In this document: in pieces, positions 45,135 to 53,628 of the stretch
Numbering within the stretch: position 1 is the stretch's first letter
How the letters are laid out: each line of letters starts with the position of its first letter
Assembly: GCF_014843845.1 (NCBI RefSeq)
Contig: NZ_JHQS01000011.1
Span: 62,001-126,000 of the forward strand
Length of the DNA stretch: 64,000 nucleotides
Direction: 5' to 3'
DNA from: Mesorhizobium amorphae
Lineage (GTDB): Bacteria; Pseudomonadota; Alphaproteobacteria; Rhizobiales; Rhizobiaceae
Program-made: the position numbers and the translations under genes
Notes under the pieces: generated by a model
Databases searched by the model: none
The model's input: the letters and a program-made list of their open reading frames with translations, nothing else
What the model was told of the DNA's origin: nothing

Positions 45135-45980
45135 CTAGACTTTGCGCTTGCGGCCGGTATCGCGCCGCTTTTCGCCAACGGCGACGGTCAGCGCCATGGC
45201 CAGCGCCATCGTCGCCGACAAAGAACGGAAGCCGGCGAAATCGGCCTCGGCGACCTCGAACCAGACCTTGGCGAACTGGGCGAGCGGCGAAAACGAACTG
45301 TCGGTTATGGCCACGATCGGCACGCCCTGCTCGGAGATGGCGCGCGTCTCCTCGATGGTCGCCGGAGCATAGGGCGAAAAACTGATGGCGATGACGGCGT
45401 CGTTGGGCGTGGCAAAGCCGACCATTTCGGCGTTCAGGCCGGCGGCCGATTCGATCAGCTGGTTGCGGATCTTCAGCTTGCCCAGCGCATAGGCGATGTA
45501 GGAGGCGACCGGATAGGAGCGGCGCTTGGCCAGCACATAGATGGTCTCGGCCTTGGCCAGCAGAGCGATCGCCTCTTCGAAATGCGGTTCGTTGAGCGTG
45601 CGCGAAATGTCGCTGAGCGAGGTGCTGGCGGCAGCGACGAAGCCGTCGAAAATCGCCCGGTGGCCGGCACCCTCCTCGGCCTTGGCGCGCAGCGCTGCCA
45701 GCCTTTCGTCATAGGAGGAATTGCGCTCGCGCAGGCGCTCGCGAAACACCTGCTGCAGGCTGGTGAAGCCGTCGAAGCCGAGCTGCTGGGCAAAACGGAT
45801 CAGGGTCGATGGCTGAACGCCGGCGGAAGCGGCGATGCTGGCGGCGGTGCCGAAGGCGATATCGTCGGGATTGTCGAGCGCATAGGCGGCGATCTGCGCG
45901 ATACGCTTGGGCAGGCTCTGGCGCCGCTCCAGGATCGTCGCCCGCAGCGTCTCGAAATCGCGGGGCACCCTTTCGTCCAT
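45135..45980 (-). CDS. iolR: RpiR-family regulator, probable inositol repressor IolR
   Basis: The 281-aa protein has an N-terminal RpiR helix-turn-helix (LPKRIAQIAAYALDN, GTAASIAASAGVQPSTLIRFAQQLGFDGFTSLQ) and a SIS sugar-phosphate isomerase-like domain (ETIYVLAKRRSYPVASYIAYALGKL, DAVIAISFSPYAPATIEETRAI). Rhizobial IolR proteins have this plan and repress iol genes until a phosphorylated intermediate accumulates. Three in-frame starts exist (46025, 46001, 45980); GGAG six bases before 45980 favours the last. It is divergent from the Gfo/Idh gene. Confidence 0.88.
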   Translation of the reverse strand: MDERVPRDFETLRATILERRQSLPKRIAQIAAYALDNPDDIAFGTAASIAASAGVQPSTLIRFAQQLGFDGFTSLQQVFRERLRERNSSYDERLAALRAKAEEGAGHRAIFDGFVAAASTSLSDISRTLNEPHFEEAIALLAKAETIYVLAKRRSYPVASYIAYALGKLKIRNQLIESAAGLNAEMVGFATPNDAVIAISFSPYAPATIEETRAISEQGVPIVAITDSSFSPLAQFAKVWFEVAEADFAGFRSLSATMALAMALTVAVGEKRRDTGRKRKV

Positions 45981-46072
45981 CGTCGCTCCGCCCAAGCCCA
46001 TCTGTCGACGCCCCCCTCTGTGCACATCATAGCGAGACTGTGCAAGAAGGCCATAATAAATGAGTCACACGT

Positions 46073-46104
46073 TCCATTTGCGAGCAAAATGGATTAATTC
46101 ATCC
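46073..46104. promoter_or_regulatory. Putative IolR operators in the iolR / dehydrogenase divergent region
   Basis: Two overlapping palindromes: TCCATTT (46073-46079) against AAATGGA (46087-46093), and GGAT-N6-ATCC at 46091-46104, close to the GGAA-N6-TTCC site near iolC. They lie 34-65 bp before the dehydrogenase start, where a repressor would block it and possibly iolR itself. Confidence 0.5.
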
Positions 46105-46137
46105 ACACTATTTTTCCCCGCAGTGGAGATTGCAGAG

Positions 46138-47247
46138 ATGGTCGGAGTCGGTCTTATCGGTACGGGCTTCATGGGCAAGTGCCATGCGATTGCCTGGAGC
46201 GCGGTCGGCACCGTCTTTCCCGAAGTCGCCAAGCCAAGGCTGGTGCATCTAGGCGAGGTCGATGCGGATCTCGCCAAACGGCGCGCCGCAGAATTCGGCT
46301 TCGCCAAAGGCTCCGGCGACTGGCGCGCCGTCGTCAACGACCCCGAGGTCGATGTCGTCTCGCTGACCACGCCCAACCAGTTTCACCCGGAAATGGCCAT
46401 CGCCATCCTCGAGGCCGGCAAGCATCTGTGGTGCGAAAAGCCGATGGCGCCGGGCTTCGCCGAGGCGCAAGCCATGGCCGCGGCGGCGAAGAAATCCGGC
46501 AAGGTGGCCGCACTTGGCTACAACTACATCCAGAACCCTGCCATCCGCCATATCGGACAGCTGCTCGAGGAAAAGACCATCGGCGAGGTCAACCATCTGC
46601 GCATCGAGATGGACGAGGATTTCATGGCCGACCCCGAGGCGCTGTTCTTCTGGAAGCACGAGGCGGCGTCCGGCTATGGCGCGCTCGACGATTTTGCCGT
46701 GCATCCGCTATCCCTGGTCAATGTGCTGTTCGGCCGTGTCGGTCGCGTCATGTGCGACATGGCCAAGCCCTATGCCGACCGCAAACTGGCATCGGGCGGG
46801 CGCCGCGCCGTTGAGACCTACGACATCGCCAGCGTGCTCATGCATCTCGAAAACGGCGTCGCCGGCACGCTGCTGGTCAACCGTTCGGCCTGGGGCCGCA
46901 AGGGCCGCATCGCCATCCAGATCTTCGGCTCCAAAGGCTCGATCCTCTACGATCAGGAGCGGTTCAACGAATTCCAGCTCTACCTCACCGCCGACCGGCC
47001 GACCGAGCAGGGCTACCGCACCATTCTGGTGGCGCCGCACCACAAGCCCTACGACGCCTTCCTGCCGGCGCCCGGCCACGGCCTCGGCTTCAACGACCTC
47101 AAGATCATCGAATGCCGCGAACTCCTGACCCGGCTCGCCGGCAAGCCGGCGCGGATCATCGACTTCGACGAAGGCCTGGAGATCGAGCGCACCGTGCATG
47201 CGATGGCACGCTCGTTCGAGGAACAGCGCTGGATCGACGTGCGGTGA
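46138..47247 (+). CDS. Gfo/Idh/MocA-family dehydrogenase
   Basis: The 369-aa NAD(P)-dependent dehydrogenase has Rossmann motif GTGFMG at 8-13, the EKP motif at 100-102 (WCEKPMAP) and the C-terminal alpha/beta domain (GALDDFAVHPLSLVNVLFG, with the catalytic-region His). It likely oxidises an inositol isomer or related polyol: it is divergent from iolR with palindromic sites between, and is a different type from the IdhA-like enzyme at 49631. The ATG at 46138 is chosen over an upstream frame extension. Confidence 0.88.
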   Translation: MVGVGLIGTGFMGKCHAIAWSAVGTVFPEVAKPRLVHLGEVDADLAKRRAAEFGFAKGSGDWRAVVNDPEVDVVSLTTPNQFHPEMAIAILEAGKHLWCEKPMAPGFAEAQAMAAAAKKSGKVAALGYNYIQNPAIRHIGQLLEEKTIGEVNHLRIEMDEDFMADPEALFFWKHEAASGYGALDDFAVHPLSLVNVLFGRVGRVMCDMAKPYADRKLASGGRRAVETYDIASVLMHLENGVAGTLLVNRSAWGRKGRIAIQIFGSKGSILYDQERFNEFQLYLTADRPTEQGYRTILVAPHHKPYDAFLPAPGHGLGFNDLKIIECRELLTRLAGKPARIIDFDEGLEIERTVHAMARSFEEQRWIDVR

Positions 47248-47275
47248 CGGCGGCATCGGTCTCCCCTTCTTCTCT

Positions 47276-47438
47276 GTGGGAGAAGGTGGCCGAGCGAAGC
47301 TCGGTCGGATGAGGGGTGTTGGAAGGATCGCGACTTTCAATGTCGCAAGCCTTTAAAATCACTCGATATTCTGACGTTGCATTTCTTCCAGCACCCCTCA
47401 TCCGTCTCGGCGCTGCGCGCCGATCCACCTTCTCCCAC
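47276..47438. repeat. Long inverted-repeat intergenic element
   Basis: GTGGGAGAAGGTGG at 47276-47289 is the exact complement of 47425-47438. Nested inside, 47306-47323 pairs with 47387-47404 at 17 of 18 positions (core GGATGAGGGGTG). The whole would fold into one long stem with a roughly 60-base loop. It lies between the convergent dehydrogenase and aroG ends and belongs to the CTTCTCCC / GGATGAGGGG type of Mesorhizobium repeat. Confidence 0.7.
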
Positions 47439-47461
47439 AAGGGGGAGAAGGGAAAACGCCG

Positions 47462-48553
47462 TCAGGCGGCTCCCTGGCGGCTGTCCAGCATGGCGCGGCG
47501 CGCCGAGCGGCGCCACTCGACGGCGCCGGCAAGGCCGTGCAGCACGGTCTCGGTGGTTGCCCAGTCGATGCAGCCATCGGTGATGCTCTGGCCATAGAGG
47601 AGCGGCTTGCCGGGCACGACGTCTTGGCGGCCGGCGACGAGATTGCTCTCGATCATGACGCCGATGATGCGCTCGTCGCCCGCCGCGACCTGGCCCGCCA
47701 CGTCGGCCGCCACCTTCGGCTGGTTCTCCGGCTTCTTCGAGCTGTTGGCATGGCTGACATCGATCATCAGCCTTGGTGCCACGCCGATCCGGCCGAGTTC
47801 CGCCGAGGCCGCCGCGACGCTCGCTGCGTCATAATTGGGCTGAATGCCGCCGCGCAGGATGACGTGGCAATCCTCATTGCCGGTGGTTGTCGCAATGGCG
47901 CTGCGCCCGCCCTTGGTTACCGCCATGAAATGATGCGGCTGGGCGGCGGATTTCACCGCCTCGGCGGCGATGCGCAAATTGCCGTCGGTGCCGTTCTTGA
48001 AGCCGACCGGGCAGGAGAGACCCGATGCGAGCTCGCGGTGGATCTGGCTCTCGGTGGTGCGCGCGCCGATGGCGCCCCAGGCGACGAGGTCGGCAATGTA
48101 TTGCGGCGTGGTCATGTCGAGGAATTCGGTCGCCGCCGGCAGGCCGAGATTGTTGACGGCCGAGAGCACGTTGCGGGCCATACGGAGCCCCTTGTCGATG
48201 TTGAAGCTGCCATCGAGGTCGGGATCGTTGATCAGGCCCTTCCAGCCGACCGTCGTGCGCGGCTTCTCGAAATAGACGCGCATGACGATCTCCAGCCGGT
48301 CCGCCAGGGACTCGCGCAGCGCCGCCAGACGGCTGGCGTAATCCATGGCGGCGACCGGGTCGTGGATCGAACAGGGGCCGACGACGACCACCAGCCGGTC
48401 ATCCGTGCCGGTCAAAATAGAATGGATCGCGTTGCGCGAGGCGGCAACGGTGCGCGTCGCCGTCAGCGTGCGCGGTATCTCCCGCATCACCTCTTCCGGC
48501 GTACTCAGTTCCTTGATTTCGGTGACCCGAAGATCGTCTGTGGTGGTCAACAC
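47462..48553 (-). CDS. aroG: 3-Deoxy-7-phosphoheptulonate synthase (DAHP synthase, AroG type)
   Basis: The 363-aa class I DAHP synthase condenses phosphoenolpyruvate and erythrose 4-phosphate, the first step of aromatic amino-acid synthesis. Motifs: VVVVGPCSIHD, FEKPRTTVGWKG, KNGTDGNLRIAAEA, HANSSKKPENQP and SNLVAGRQD. It starts with GTG after AGGAG. A terminator hairpin with a U-run and an F/W/Y-rich leader peptide lie upstream on the same strand, so expression is probably attenuated according to charged aromatic tRNAs. Confidence 0.95.
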   Translation of the reverse strand: MLTTTDDLRVTEIKELSTPEEVMREIPRTLTATRTVAASRNAIHSILTGTDDRLVVVVGPCSIHDPVAAMDYASRLAALRESLADRLEIVMRVYFEKPRTTVGWKGLINDPDLDGSFNIDKGLRMARNVLSAVNNLGLPAATEFLDMTTPQYIADLVAWGAIGARTTESQIHRELASGLSCPVGFKNGTDGNLRIAAEAVKSAAQPHHFMAVTKGGRSAIATTTGNEDCHVILRGGIQPNYDAASVAAASAELGRIGVAPRLMIDVSHANSSKKPENQPKVAADVAGQVAAGDERIIGVMIESNLVAGRQDVVPGKPLLYGQSITDGCIDWATTETVLHGLAGAVEWRRSARRAMLDSRQGAA

Positions 48554-48592
48554 GGCTTTCTGCTCCTGATTGGGAGACCTGCCGGCTGAAAC

Positions 48593-48617
48593 AAAAAAGC
48601 CGCCAGGTCTGGCGGCT
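48593..48617 (-). terminator. Attenuator terminator of aroG
   Basis: On the minus strand AGCCGCCAG (48617-48609) pairs with CTGGCGGCT (48606-48598), followed by six Us (48598-48593 overlap). This is a canonical intrinsic terminator placed between the leader peptide and the aroG ribosome-binding site. Its 5' arm can instead pair with CTGGCGGC at 48671-48664 inside the leader, giving the antiterminator. Confidence 0.85.
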
Positions 48618-48641
48618 GTTCGGATTTTGATGCTGCAATCT

Positions 48642-48719
48642 TCAGATCGAGCGCAATCCTCCCGCCGCCAGCGAGCTGCCGTAGCTAAAGTACCAGAACG
48701 TGGCGGTCAGGTGGATCAT
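48642..48719 (-). CDS. aroG leader peptide (attenuator)
   Basis: The 25-codon frame from the ATG at 48719 contains TTC TGG TAC TTT AGC TAC (F-W-Y-F-S-Y) and stops at 48642, 25 bases before the terminator stem. An ATG three codons upstream (48728) is in frame but overlaps the -10 hexamer. The predicted transcript would start at or near the A of the 48719 ATG, making it leaderless, as known for trpL in Sinorhizobium meliloti. Stalling on F/W/Y codons would cover CCGCCA (48706-48701), just before these codons, and free the antiterminator strand. Confidence 0.75.
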   Translation of the reverse strand: MIHLTATFWYFSYGSSLAAGGLRSI

Positions 48720-48725
48720 GCGGTT

Positions 48726-48754
48726 CATATAGTCGAAGCGGAGGCGCTTGTCAC
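48726..48754 (-). promoter_or_regulatory. Predicted promoter of the aroG leader transcript
   Basis: On the minus strand GTGACA (48754-48749) and TATATG (48731-48726) are separated by exactly 17 bp, close to the sigma-70 consensus. Transcription would begin about 7 bases further, around 48719. The -35 element overlaps the stop codon of the upstream SDR gene. Confidence 0.6.
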
Positions 48755-49548
48755 TACTCGCCGATCACCCCGGCTATGTTCTGGTCGTAGTCGACCAGCG
48801 AACCGGTCATGACGCCGGCCTGCGGGCTGAGCATATAGGTGATCAGCCGGGCAAGCTGCGCGGGCTTGACCAGCTGGCCCATAGGCTGGGAAGCCTCGGC
48901 CTTTTCCAACCAGTCGTCCGGCGCGTCGTGCCACTTCTTCTGCACGATCGCCTCGCCCTCGGTGTCCATCCATCCAGGCAGCACGGCGTTGCAGCGTATG
49001 CGGTTCTTCCGATAGGAGCTGGCGACATTCTTGGTCAGCGTCATCAGCGCGCCCTTGCTGGTCGAATAGGGCGTCAGGAACGACTGGCCGGCATGCGCCG
49101 ACATCGACAGCACGTTGACGATGGAACCGGGTGCCTTGCGTTCGAGCAGATGCGCCACCAGGCCCTGCATCAGGAAGAAGGGCCCGCGCACATTGGTCGC
49201 GAAGATGGTGTCGAAAAGCTCTTCGCTCGTCTCGACCAGCGAGCCGCGCGCCGAGGTGGCGGCGGCGTTGACCAGCGCGTTGACAGTGCCGAAATGGGCG
49301 ATCGCGGTGTCGACGGCGCGCTTGCAGTCGGCAACCTTGGCGACATCGGCGCTGATGAAGATGGCGTCGACGCCGGCCTTCTTGAGCGAGGCGACCGCCT
49401 TGTCGCCCTTCTCCTGCGAGCGGCCGATCAGCGCCAAAGCGCGGCAGCCTTCATCGGCCAGCGCCTCGGTGACGGCGAAGCCGATGCCTTGCGCGCCGCC
49501 GGTGACGATGGCGCGCGTTTCCGAATTGCGACCGGCTGAACCGTTCAT
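48754..49548 (-). CDS. SDR-family oxidoreductase
   Basis: The 264-aa short-chain dehydrogenase has VTGGAQGIG near residues 15-23, a variant NAAAT in place of NNAG, catalytic Ser in VLSMSAHAG and YSTSK. Sequence IRCNAVLPGWMDTEGEAI follows, as in many polyol or sugar-acid dehydrogenases. It lies 82 bp downstream of the IdhA stop but reads in the same direction, so it may be the last gene of the inositol importer unit. Substrate unknown. Confidence 0.88.
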   Translation of the reverse strand: MNGSAGRNSETRAIVTGGAQGIGFAVTEALADEGCRALALIGRSQEKGDKAVASLKKAGVDAIFISADVAKVADCKRAVDTAIAHFGTVNALVNAAATSARGSLVETSEELFDTIFATNVRGPFFLMQGLVAHLLERKAPGSIVNVLSMSAHAGQSFLTPYSTSKGALMTLTKNVASSYRKNRIRCNAVLPGWMDTEGEAIVQKKWHDAPDDWLEKAEASQPMGQLVKPAQLARLITYMLSPQAGVMTGSLVDYDQNIAGVIGE

Positions 49549-49599
49549 CGCTCTGCTCCTGTGTTCGATACCAAATAGCCCAAGGTGGTCAGATGTAGG

Positions 49600-49617
49600 T
49601 CAGGTGGCCTCACCTGA
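49600..49617. repeat. Short palindrome related to the 21791 element
   Basis: TCAGGTG (49600-49606) and CACCTGA (49611-49617) form a perfect stem with a four-base loop between idhA and the SDR gene. The flanking CACCTGAATATCAACACACC resembles the arm of the 24-bp inverted repeat at 21901-21924 and the sequence at 20211-20228, so this is probably a decayed copy of the same repeat. Confidence 0.5.
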
Positions 49618-49630
49618 ATATCAACACACC

Positions 49631-50623
49631 TTAGTCGAGGCGGACGGTCTTGCCCGACTTCGCCGATTTCAGCGCCGCATCTGCCAGCTTCAGTGCCACA
49701 AGGCCATCCGCTCCGCTTGGTGCCGCCTTCTTGCCCTTCGTCGCCGCGGCGATGAAGGCCGCGATCTCATTGGCGTAGGCGTCGAGGTAGCGGGTCATGA
49801 AGAAATCGTGCAGCGGCGGGCGGGTGTAGCCCTTCTCATTGGCCAGTTCGATCGACACCGGGCGCTGGTTCTCGGCCGCGACCATGCCTTTCGAGCCATG
49901 CACCTCGATGCGCTGGTCGTAGCCATAGGTGGCGCGGCGCGAATTGGAGATGACGGCCTGCTTGCCGGAGGCGGTTTCGAGGATGACGCTGACGCTGTCG
50001 AAATCGCCGGCCTCGCCGATCTTCTTGTCGACCAGCACCGAGGCATGCGCGCTGACGGCCACCGGCTCCTCGCCGAGCAGGAAGCGGGCCATGTCGAAAT
50101 CGTGGATGGTCATGTCCCGGAAGATACCGCCCGAGCGGGCGATATAGTCGAGCGGCGGCGCGCCGGGATCGCGAGACGTGATGGTCACCATCTCGACCGT
50201 GCCGATGGCGCCGTCGTCGATCGCCTTGCGCACGGCGGCGAAATGCGGGTCGAAGCGGCGGTTGAAGCCGACCATCAGCGTGGCCTTGGCCTTGTCGACC
50301 ACGGCCAGGCACTTTTCGACACGTTTCACATTGAGGTCGATCGGCTTCTCGCAGAAGATCGCCTTGCCGGCCTTGGCAAAGCGCTCGATCAGGTCGGCAT
50401 GGGTGTCGGTCGGCGTGCAGATGATGACGGCGTCGATGTCCTTGGCCTTTTCGATGGCCTCGATGCTGCGCACCTCGGCGCCGTAGGCCGACGCCAGTTC
50501 CGTCGCCGCCTTCTCGAAGGCGTCCGCCACGGCAACCAGTTTTGCCTCGGGGTTGGAGCCGACGGCACGGGCGTGGACTTTGCCGATACGACCGGCACCG
50601 AGAAGAGCGAAGCGGAGAGGCAT
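49631..50623 (-). CDS. iolG: Inositol 2-dehydrogenase (IdhA/IolG)
   Basis: The 330-aa Gfo/Idh dehydrogenase has GAGRIG at 9-14, EKP at 92-94 (CEKPIDLNVKRVEK), GFNRRFDPHF and the catalytic region SGGIFRDMTIHDFDMARFLLGEEP typical of rhizobial IdhA. It oxidises myo-inositol to 2-keto-myo-inositol with NAD+, supplying the substrate of IolE. AAAGGA precedes the ATG at 50623. It follows the importer ATPase on the same strand, so import and first oxidation are co-expressed. Confidence 0.9.
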   Translation of the reverse strand: MPLRFALLGAGRIGKVHARAVGSNPEAKLVAVADAFEKAATELASAYGAEVRSIEAIEKAKDIDAVIICTPTDTHADLIERFAKAGKAIFCEKPIDLNVKRVEKCLAVVDKAKATLMVGFNRRFDPHFAAVRKAIDDGAIGTVEMVTITSRDPGAPPLDYIARSGGIFRDMTIHDFDMARFLLGEEPVAVSAHASVLVDKKIGEAGDFDSVSVILETASGKQAVISNSRRATYGYDQRIEVHGSKGMVAAENQRPVSIELANEKGYTRPPLHDFFMTRYLDAYANEIAAFIAAATKGKKAAPSGADGLVALKLADAALKSAKSGKTVRLD

Positions 50624-50730
50624 GGATAATTCCTTTGGGGATGGGTTCGAACGAATTTCCGCGCCCATCGGGGCGCGGATGATTTTCGGAAGCAGCGGGC
50701 CGCAGTTGCTACCGCCCGCCGCAAACAATA

Positions 50731-51501
50731 CTAGGCTGCCGCAAGCTCCGCCTCCCCGGTCTTGCTGCCGGTGATGTAGGCGACGATGTCGTTGCCGTCG
50801 GTGTCCTGCTTGCGCAGATTGGCGACGATCTTGCCGCGCCGGAAGACGACGATGCGGTCGACGAGATCGAACACCTGGCGCATGTTGTGGCTGATCAGGA
50901 TCAGCGGCTCGCCGTTTGCCTTCAGCGTGCGGATGATGTTTTCGACCTGCGCCGTCTCCTGCACGCCAAGGGCGGCCGTCGGCTCGTCCATGATGATCAG
51001 TTTCGAGGCGAAGGTCGCTGTCCTGGCGATCGCCACGCATTGCCGCTGACCGCCCGACATGTGGCGGATGGTGCTGGACAAATTGGGGATCTTCACCGCC
51101 GTGCGGACCAGTGCCGCCTCTGTCGCCTTGCGCATATACTTGCGGTCGAGGATCGAGAACGGGCCGAGATTGAACAGCACCTTTTCGCGGCCGAGGAACA
51201 GGTTTGACGGCACGTCGAGATCGTCGGCCAGCGCCAGGTTCTGGAACACCGTTTCGATGCCCGCCTCGCGCGCTTCGATCGGGCCGGCGAAGTTCACTTC
51301 CTTGCCGTCGAACCAGACCTTGCCGTCGGTGCGCTGCTCGACGCCGGTGATCTGGCGCACGAAGGTCGATTTGCCGGCGCCGTTGTCGCCCATGATGGCG
51401 ACATGTTCGCCCTTGCGCAGCTCGAAGTTGGCACCTTCGAGCGCATGCACGCCGCCATAGCGCTTGGTCAGGTTTTCGGTCTTCAGAATGATGTCCGACA
51501 T
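50731..51501 (-). CDS. Sugar ABC transporter ATPase, single-domain (FrcA/IatA type)
   Basis: The 256-aa single-cassette ATPase has Walker A GDNGAGKS, signature MSGGQRQ, Walker B LIIMDEPTAALG and ISHNM. As with the protein at 26434, one cassette replaces the usual two, so it should act as a homodimer. AGGAG before the ATG at 51501 sets the start, 2 bp after the permease stop. Its position with inositol dehydrogenase makes inositol the probable cargo. Confidence 0.9.
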   Translation of the reverse strand: MSDIILKTENLTKRYGGVHALEGANFELRKGEHVAIMGDNGAGKSTFVRQITGVEQRTDGKVWFDGKEVNFAGPIEAREAGIETVFQNLALADDLDVPSNLFLGREKVLFNLGPFSILDRKYMRKATEAALVRTAVKIPNLSSTIRHMSGGQRQCVAIARTATFASKLIIMDEPTAALGVQETAQVENIIRTLKANGEPLILISHNMRQVFDLVDRIVVFRRGKIVANLRKQDTDGNDIVAYITGSKTGEAELAAA

Positions 51502-51503
51502 GG

Positions 51504-52574
51504 TCAAGCTCCTATCGCGCGGCGACGTTGGCGCCATTGATCGAGAACCACCGCGCCGACGATGATCACACCCTTGACCATCTCCTGGTAGTAGGCGTCG
51601 AGGCGCAGAAAGGTGAAGCCGGAGATGATGACACCGAAGATCAGCGAGCCGATCACCGTGCCGATGATTGAGCCGCGGCCGCCCGACAGCGAGACGCCGC
51701 CGATGACCGCCATGGCGATGGCGTCGAGTTCATACATGACGCCCATGCCGGACTGGGCGGTGAGGTTCTTGGAGCACAGCACCACGGCGGCGAGCGAGGC
51801 GAGGATGCTGGCGATGACGTAGACGAGAATCTTGTGGTTGGCGATCTTGATGCCCGACATGCGCGCGGCGTCCTCATTGGAGCCGATCGCATAACAGTGC
51901 TTGCCGTATTTGGTATAGGTCAGGATCAGCTGGAACAGTATCGCCAGCGAGATGAAGATCACGACCGGCATCAGGCCCTTGCCTATGCCAGCGAAACTCT
52001 CGGTCGGAAACGAGATCGGCTGTCCCTTCGACCACCATTTGGCGATGCCGCGCGCCGTGACCATCATGCCGAGCGTGGCGATGAAGGGCGGGATGCGCGT
52101 GTAGGCGATCAAGGCACCATTGACCAGGCCGGCCAGCAGGCCGCAGCCAATGGCGACCAGCACCGGAACGATCACCGGCAGGTCGGTCCAGCCGACGAAC
52201 ATCGCCTTGGGGTTCGGGTTGCCATTGACCGTCGCCACCTGGGCGAAGCTCATGGCAATCATCGCCGTGGCGCCGACGACCGAGCCCGAGGACAGGTCGA
52301 TGCCGCCGGTGATGATCACCTGCGTCACACCGATGGCGATGATACCGACGATAGACACCTGCAGGATGATGATTTCGAGGCGCTGCTGGTTGAAGATCGC
52401 ATCGACATTGTCGCGGGTGTTGAACAGGAAACTGTCGCCGAGAAAGACCCGACCGATCAGTTCGAAAGCGCCGACGAGGATGACGAGCGCCAGGAAAACG
52501 TTGAATTCGGCAGGCCATGTCCGTTTTTTTGCATCATAGGTGAGCCCACCGATGCCATGAGATGTCTGTGCCAC
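51504..52574 (-). CDS. Sugar ABC transporter permease (RbsC/IatP type)
   Basis: The 356-aa polytopic permease has the core TQVIITGGIDLSSGSVVGATAMIAMS, NGALIAYTRIPPFIATLGMMVTARG and the coupling loop IGSNEDAARMSGIKIANHKILVYV. The start is chosen as GTG at 52574 because GGAGG lies seven bases upstream; an ATG nine codons earlier (52601) abuts the hairpin at 52602-52625 and has its only purine run directly against it. Middle gene of the inositol-type importer. Confidence 0.9.
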   Translation of the reverse strand: MAQTSHGIGGLTYDAKKRTWPAEFNVFLALVILVGAFELIGRVFLGDSFLFNTRDNVDAIFNQQRLEIIILQVSIVGIIAIGVTQVIITGGIDLSSGSVVGATAMIAMSFAQVATVNGNPNPKAMFVGWTDLPVIVPVLVAIGCGLLAGLVNGALIAYTRIPPFIATLGMMVTARGIAKWWSKGQPISFPTESFAGIGKGLMPVVIFISLAILFQLILTYTKYGKHCYAIGSNEDAARMSGIKIANHKILVYVIASILASLAAVVLCSKNLTAQSGMGVMYELDAIAMAVIGGVSLSGGRGSIIGTVIGSLIFGVIISGFTFLRLDAYYQEMVKGVIIVGAVVLDQWRQRRRAIGA

Positions 52575-52601
52575 GTCTTTTCCTCCGTCGGCCGCATTCA
52601 T

Positions 52602-52625
52602 CCTCCCGCCCGCTGGGGCGGGAGG
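52602..52625 (-). terminator. Intra-operon hairpin between binding protein and permease
   Basis: CCTCCCGCCC (52602-52611) and GGGCGGGAGG (52616-52625) form a perfect 10-bp stem with a GCTG loop, 62 bases after the binding-protein stop. No U-run follows. It probably stabilises the upstream mRNA or attenuates the permease, as with the hairpins at 25306 and 31548. Confidence 0.6.
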
Positions 52626-52686
52626 AAAGTGAGGAGCGGCGCTGTTCTTCTGATTTTGATGCGCCGCCCCTATCGAAGCGCCTGGC

Positions 52687-53628
52687 TCAGTTCTTCTTCA
52701 GGAACTTGTCGATGTTGGCCGGCGTGACGAGCTGGAAGGGGATATAGACCTTCCGTTCGACTTTCTCGCCCTTGGCCAGCTTCAGCGCCGCGTCGAGGGC
52801 ACCGGCACCCTGGCCGGCCGCGTCCTGGAACACGGTCGCGTCAAGGTCGCCCGCCTGCATCGCAGCCAGCGCGTCCTGGGTGGCGTCGACGCCGCCGACG
52901 ACGACCGTCTTCATGTCGATGTTGGCGGCCTTCATCGCCTGGATGGCACCGATGGCGCTTTCGTCGTTGTTGGCGATGACACCGTCGAACGGCTTGCCGG
53001 TCGACAGCCAGTTGGTCATCAGGTTCTGGGCCTCATCGCGGTTCCAGTTCGACGTCTGCTTGTCGATGATCTTGATGAAGCTGCATTCCGGCGTGGCGAT
53101 CACGTCGTCAATGTCCTTGGTGCGCATCACCGCGGCCTGATTGGAAAGCTCGCCCATGATGACATAGACATTGGCTTCCTTCTTGCCGGCTTCGGTGAAC
53201 AGGCGGCAGACTTCCTTGGTCTCGAGCGTGCCGGAATCGGCCTCGTTCGAGGCGACGAAGGCCTGGTTCTCCGGCAGCGTGTCGACGTTGACCGGCTCGC
53301 GGTTGACATAGACCAGCGGGACCTTGGCCGCGGCCGCCGCATCCGACATCGCCTGGGTGGCCGAGGTGTCGACCGGGTTGACGATGATGGCGTCGACGCC
53401 AGAGGCGACGAAGTTCTTGATCTGGTCAAGCTGCTTGGCGACGTCGTTCTGCGCGTCCTCGACCTGCAGCTCGACACCGTCCATACCCTTGGCCTGCTCG
53501 ATCATGCCGTTACGCAGCACGGTCAGGAAGTTGTCGTCGAACTTGGCCATCGACACGCCGACCTTGGCCGCGAATGCCGACGAACTCATCAGCGCCGCAA
53601 AGGCGACGCCCAAAATCAGTTTCTTCAT
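52687..53628 (-). CDS. Sugar ABC transporter periplasmic binding protein, probable inositol type
   Basis: The 313-aa protein has a signal peptide (KKLILGVAFAALMSSSAFA) and a type I periplasmic-binding fold (VGVSMAKFDDNFLTVLRNGM, VDAIIVNPVDTSATQAMSDAA, VPLVYVNREP, DGVIANNDESAIGAIQAMKA). It resembles inositol-binding proteins such as IbpA, and MocB-like rhizopine-binding proteins share this family. The linked inositol dehydrogenase and IolR-like site upstream support an inositol or methyl-inositol ligand. AGGAG sets the ATG at 53628. Confidence 0.88.
   Translation of the reverse strand: MKKLILGVAFAALMSSSAFAAKVGVSMAKFDDNFLTVLRNGMIEQAKGMDGVELQVEDAQNDVAKQLDQIKNFVASGVDAIIVNPVDTSATQAMSDAAAAAKVPLVYVNREPVNVDTLPENQAFVASNEADSGTLETKEVCRLFTEAGKKEANVYVIMGELSNQAAVMRTKDIDDVIATPECSFIKIIDKQTSNWNRDEAQNLMTNWLSTGKPFDGVIANNDESAIGAIQAMKAANIDMKTVVVGGVDATQDALAAMQAGDLDATVFQDAAGQGAGALDAALKLAKGEKVERKVYIPFQLVTPANIDKFLKKN

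Noticed and set aside
47276..47438. Riboswitch or structured RNA near aroG
   Set aside because: The structure lies after the aroG stop, between convergent genes, and matches a dispersed Mesorhizobium repeat rather than a ligand-binding RNA.
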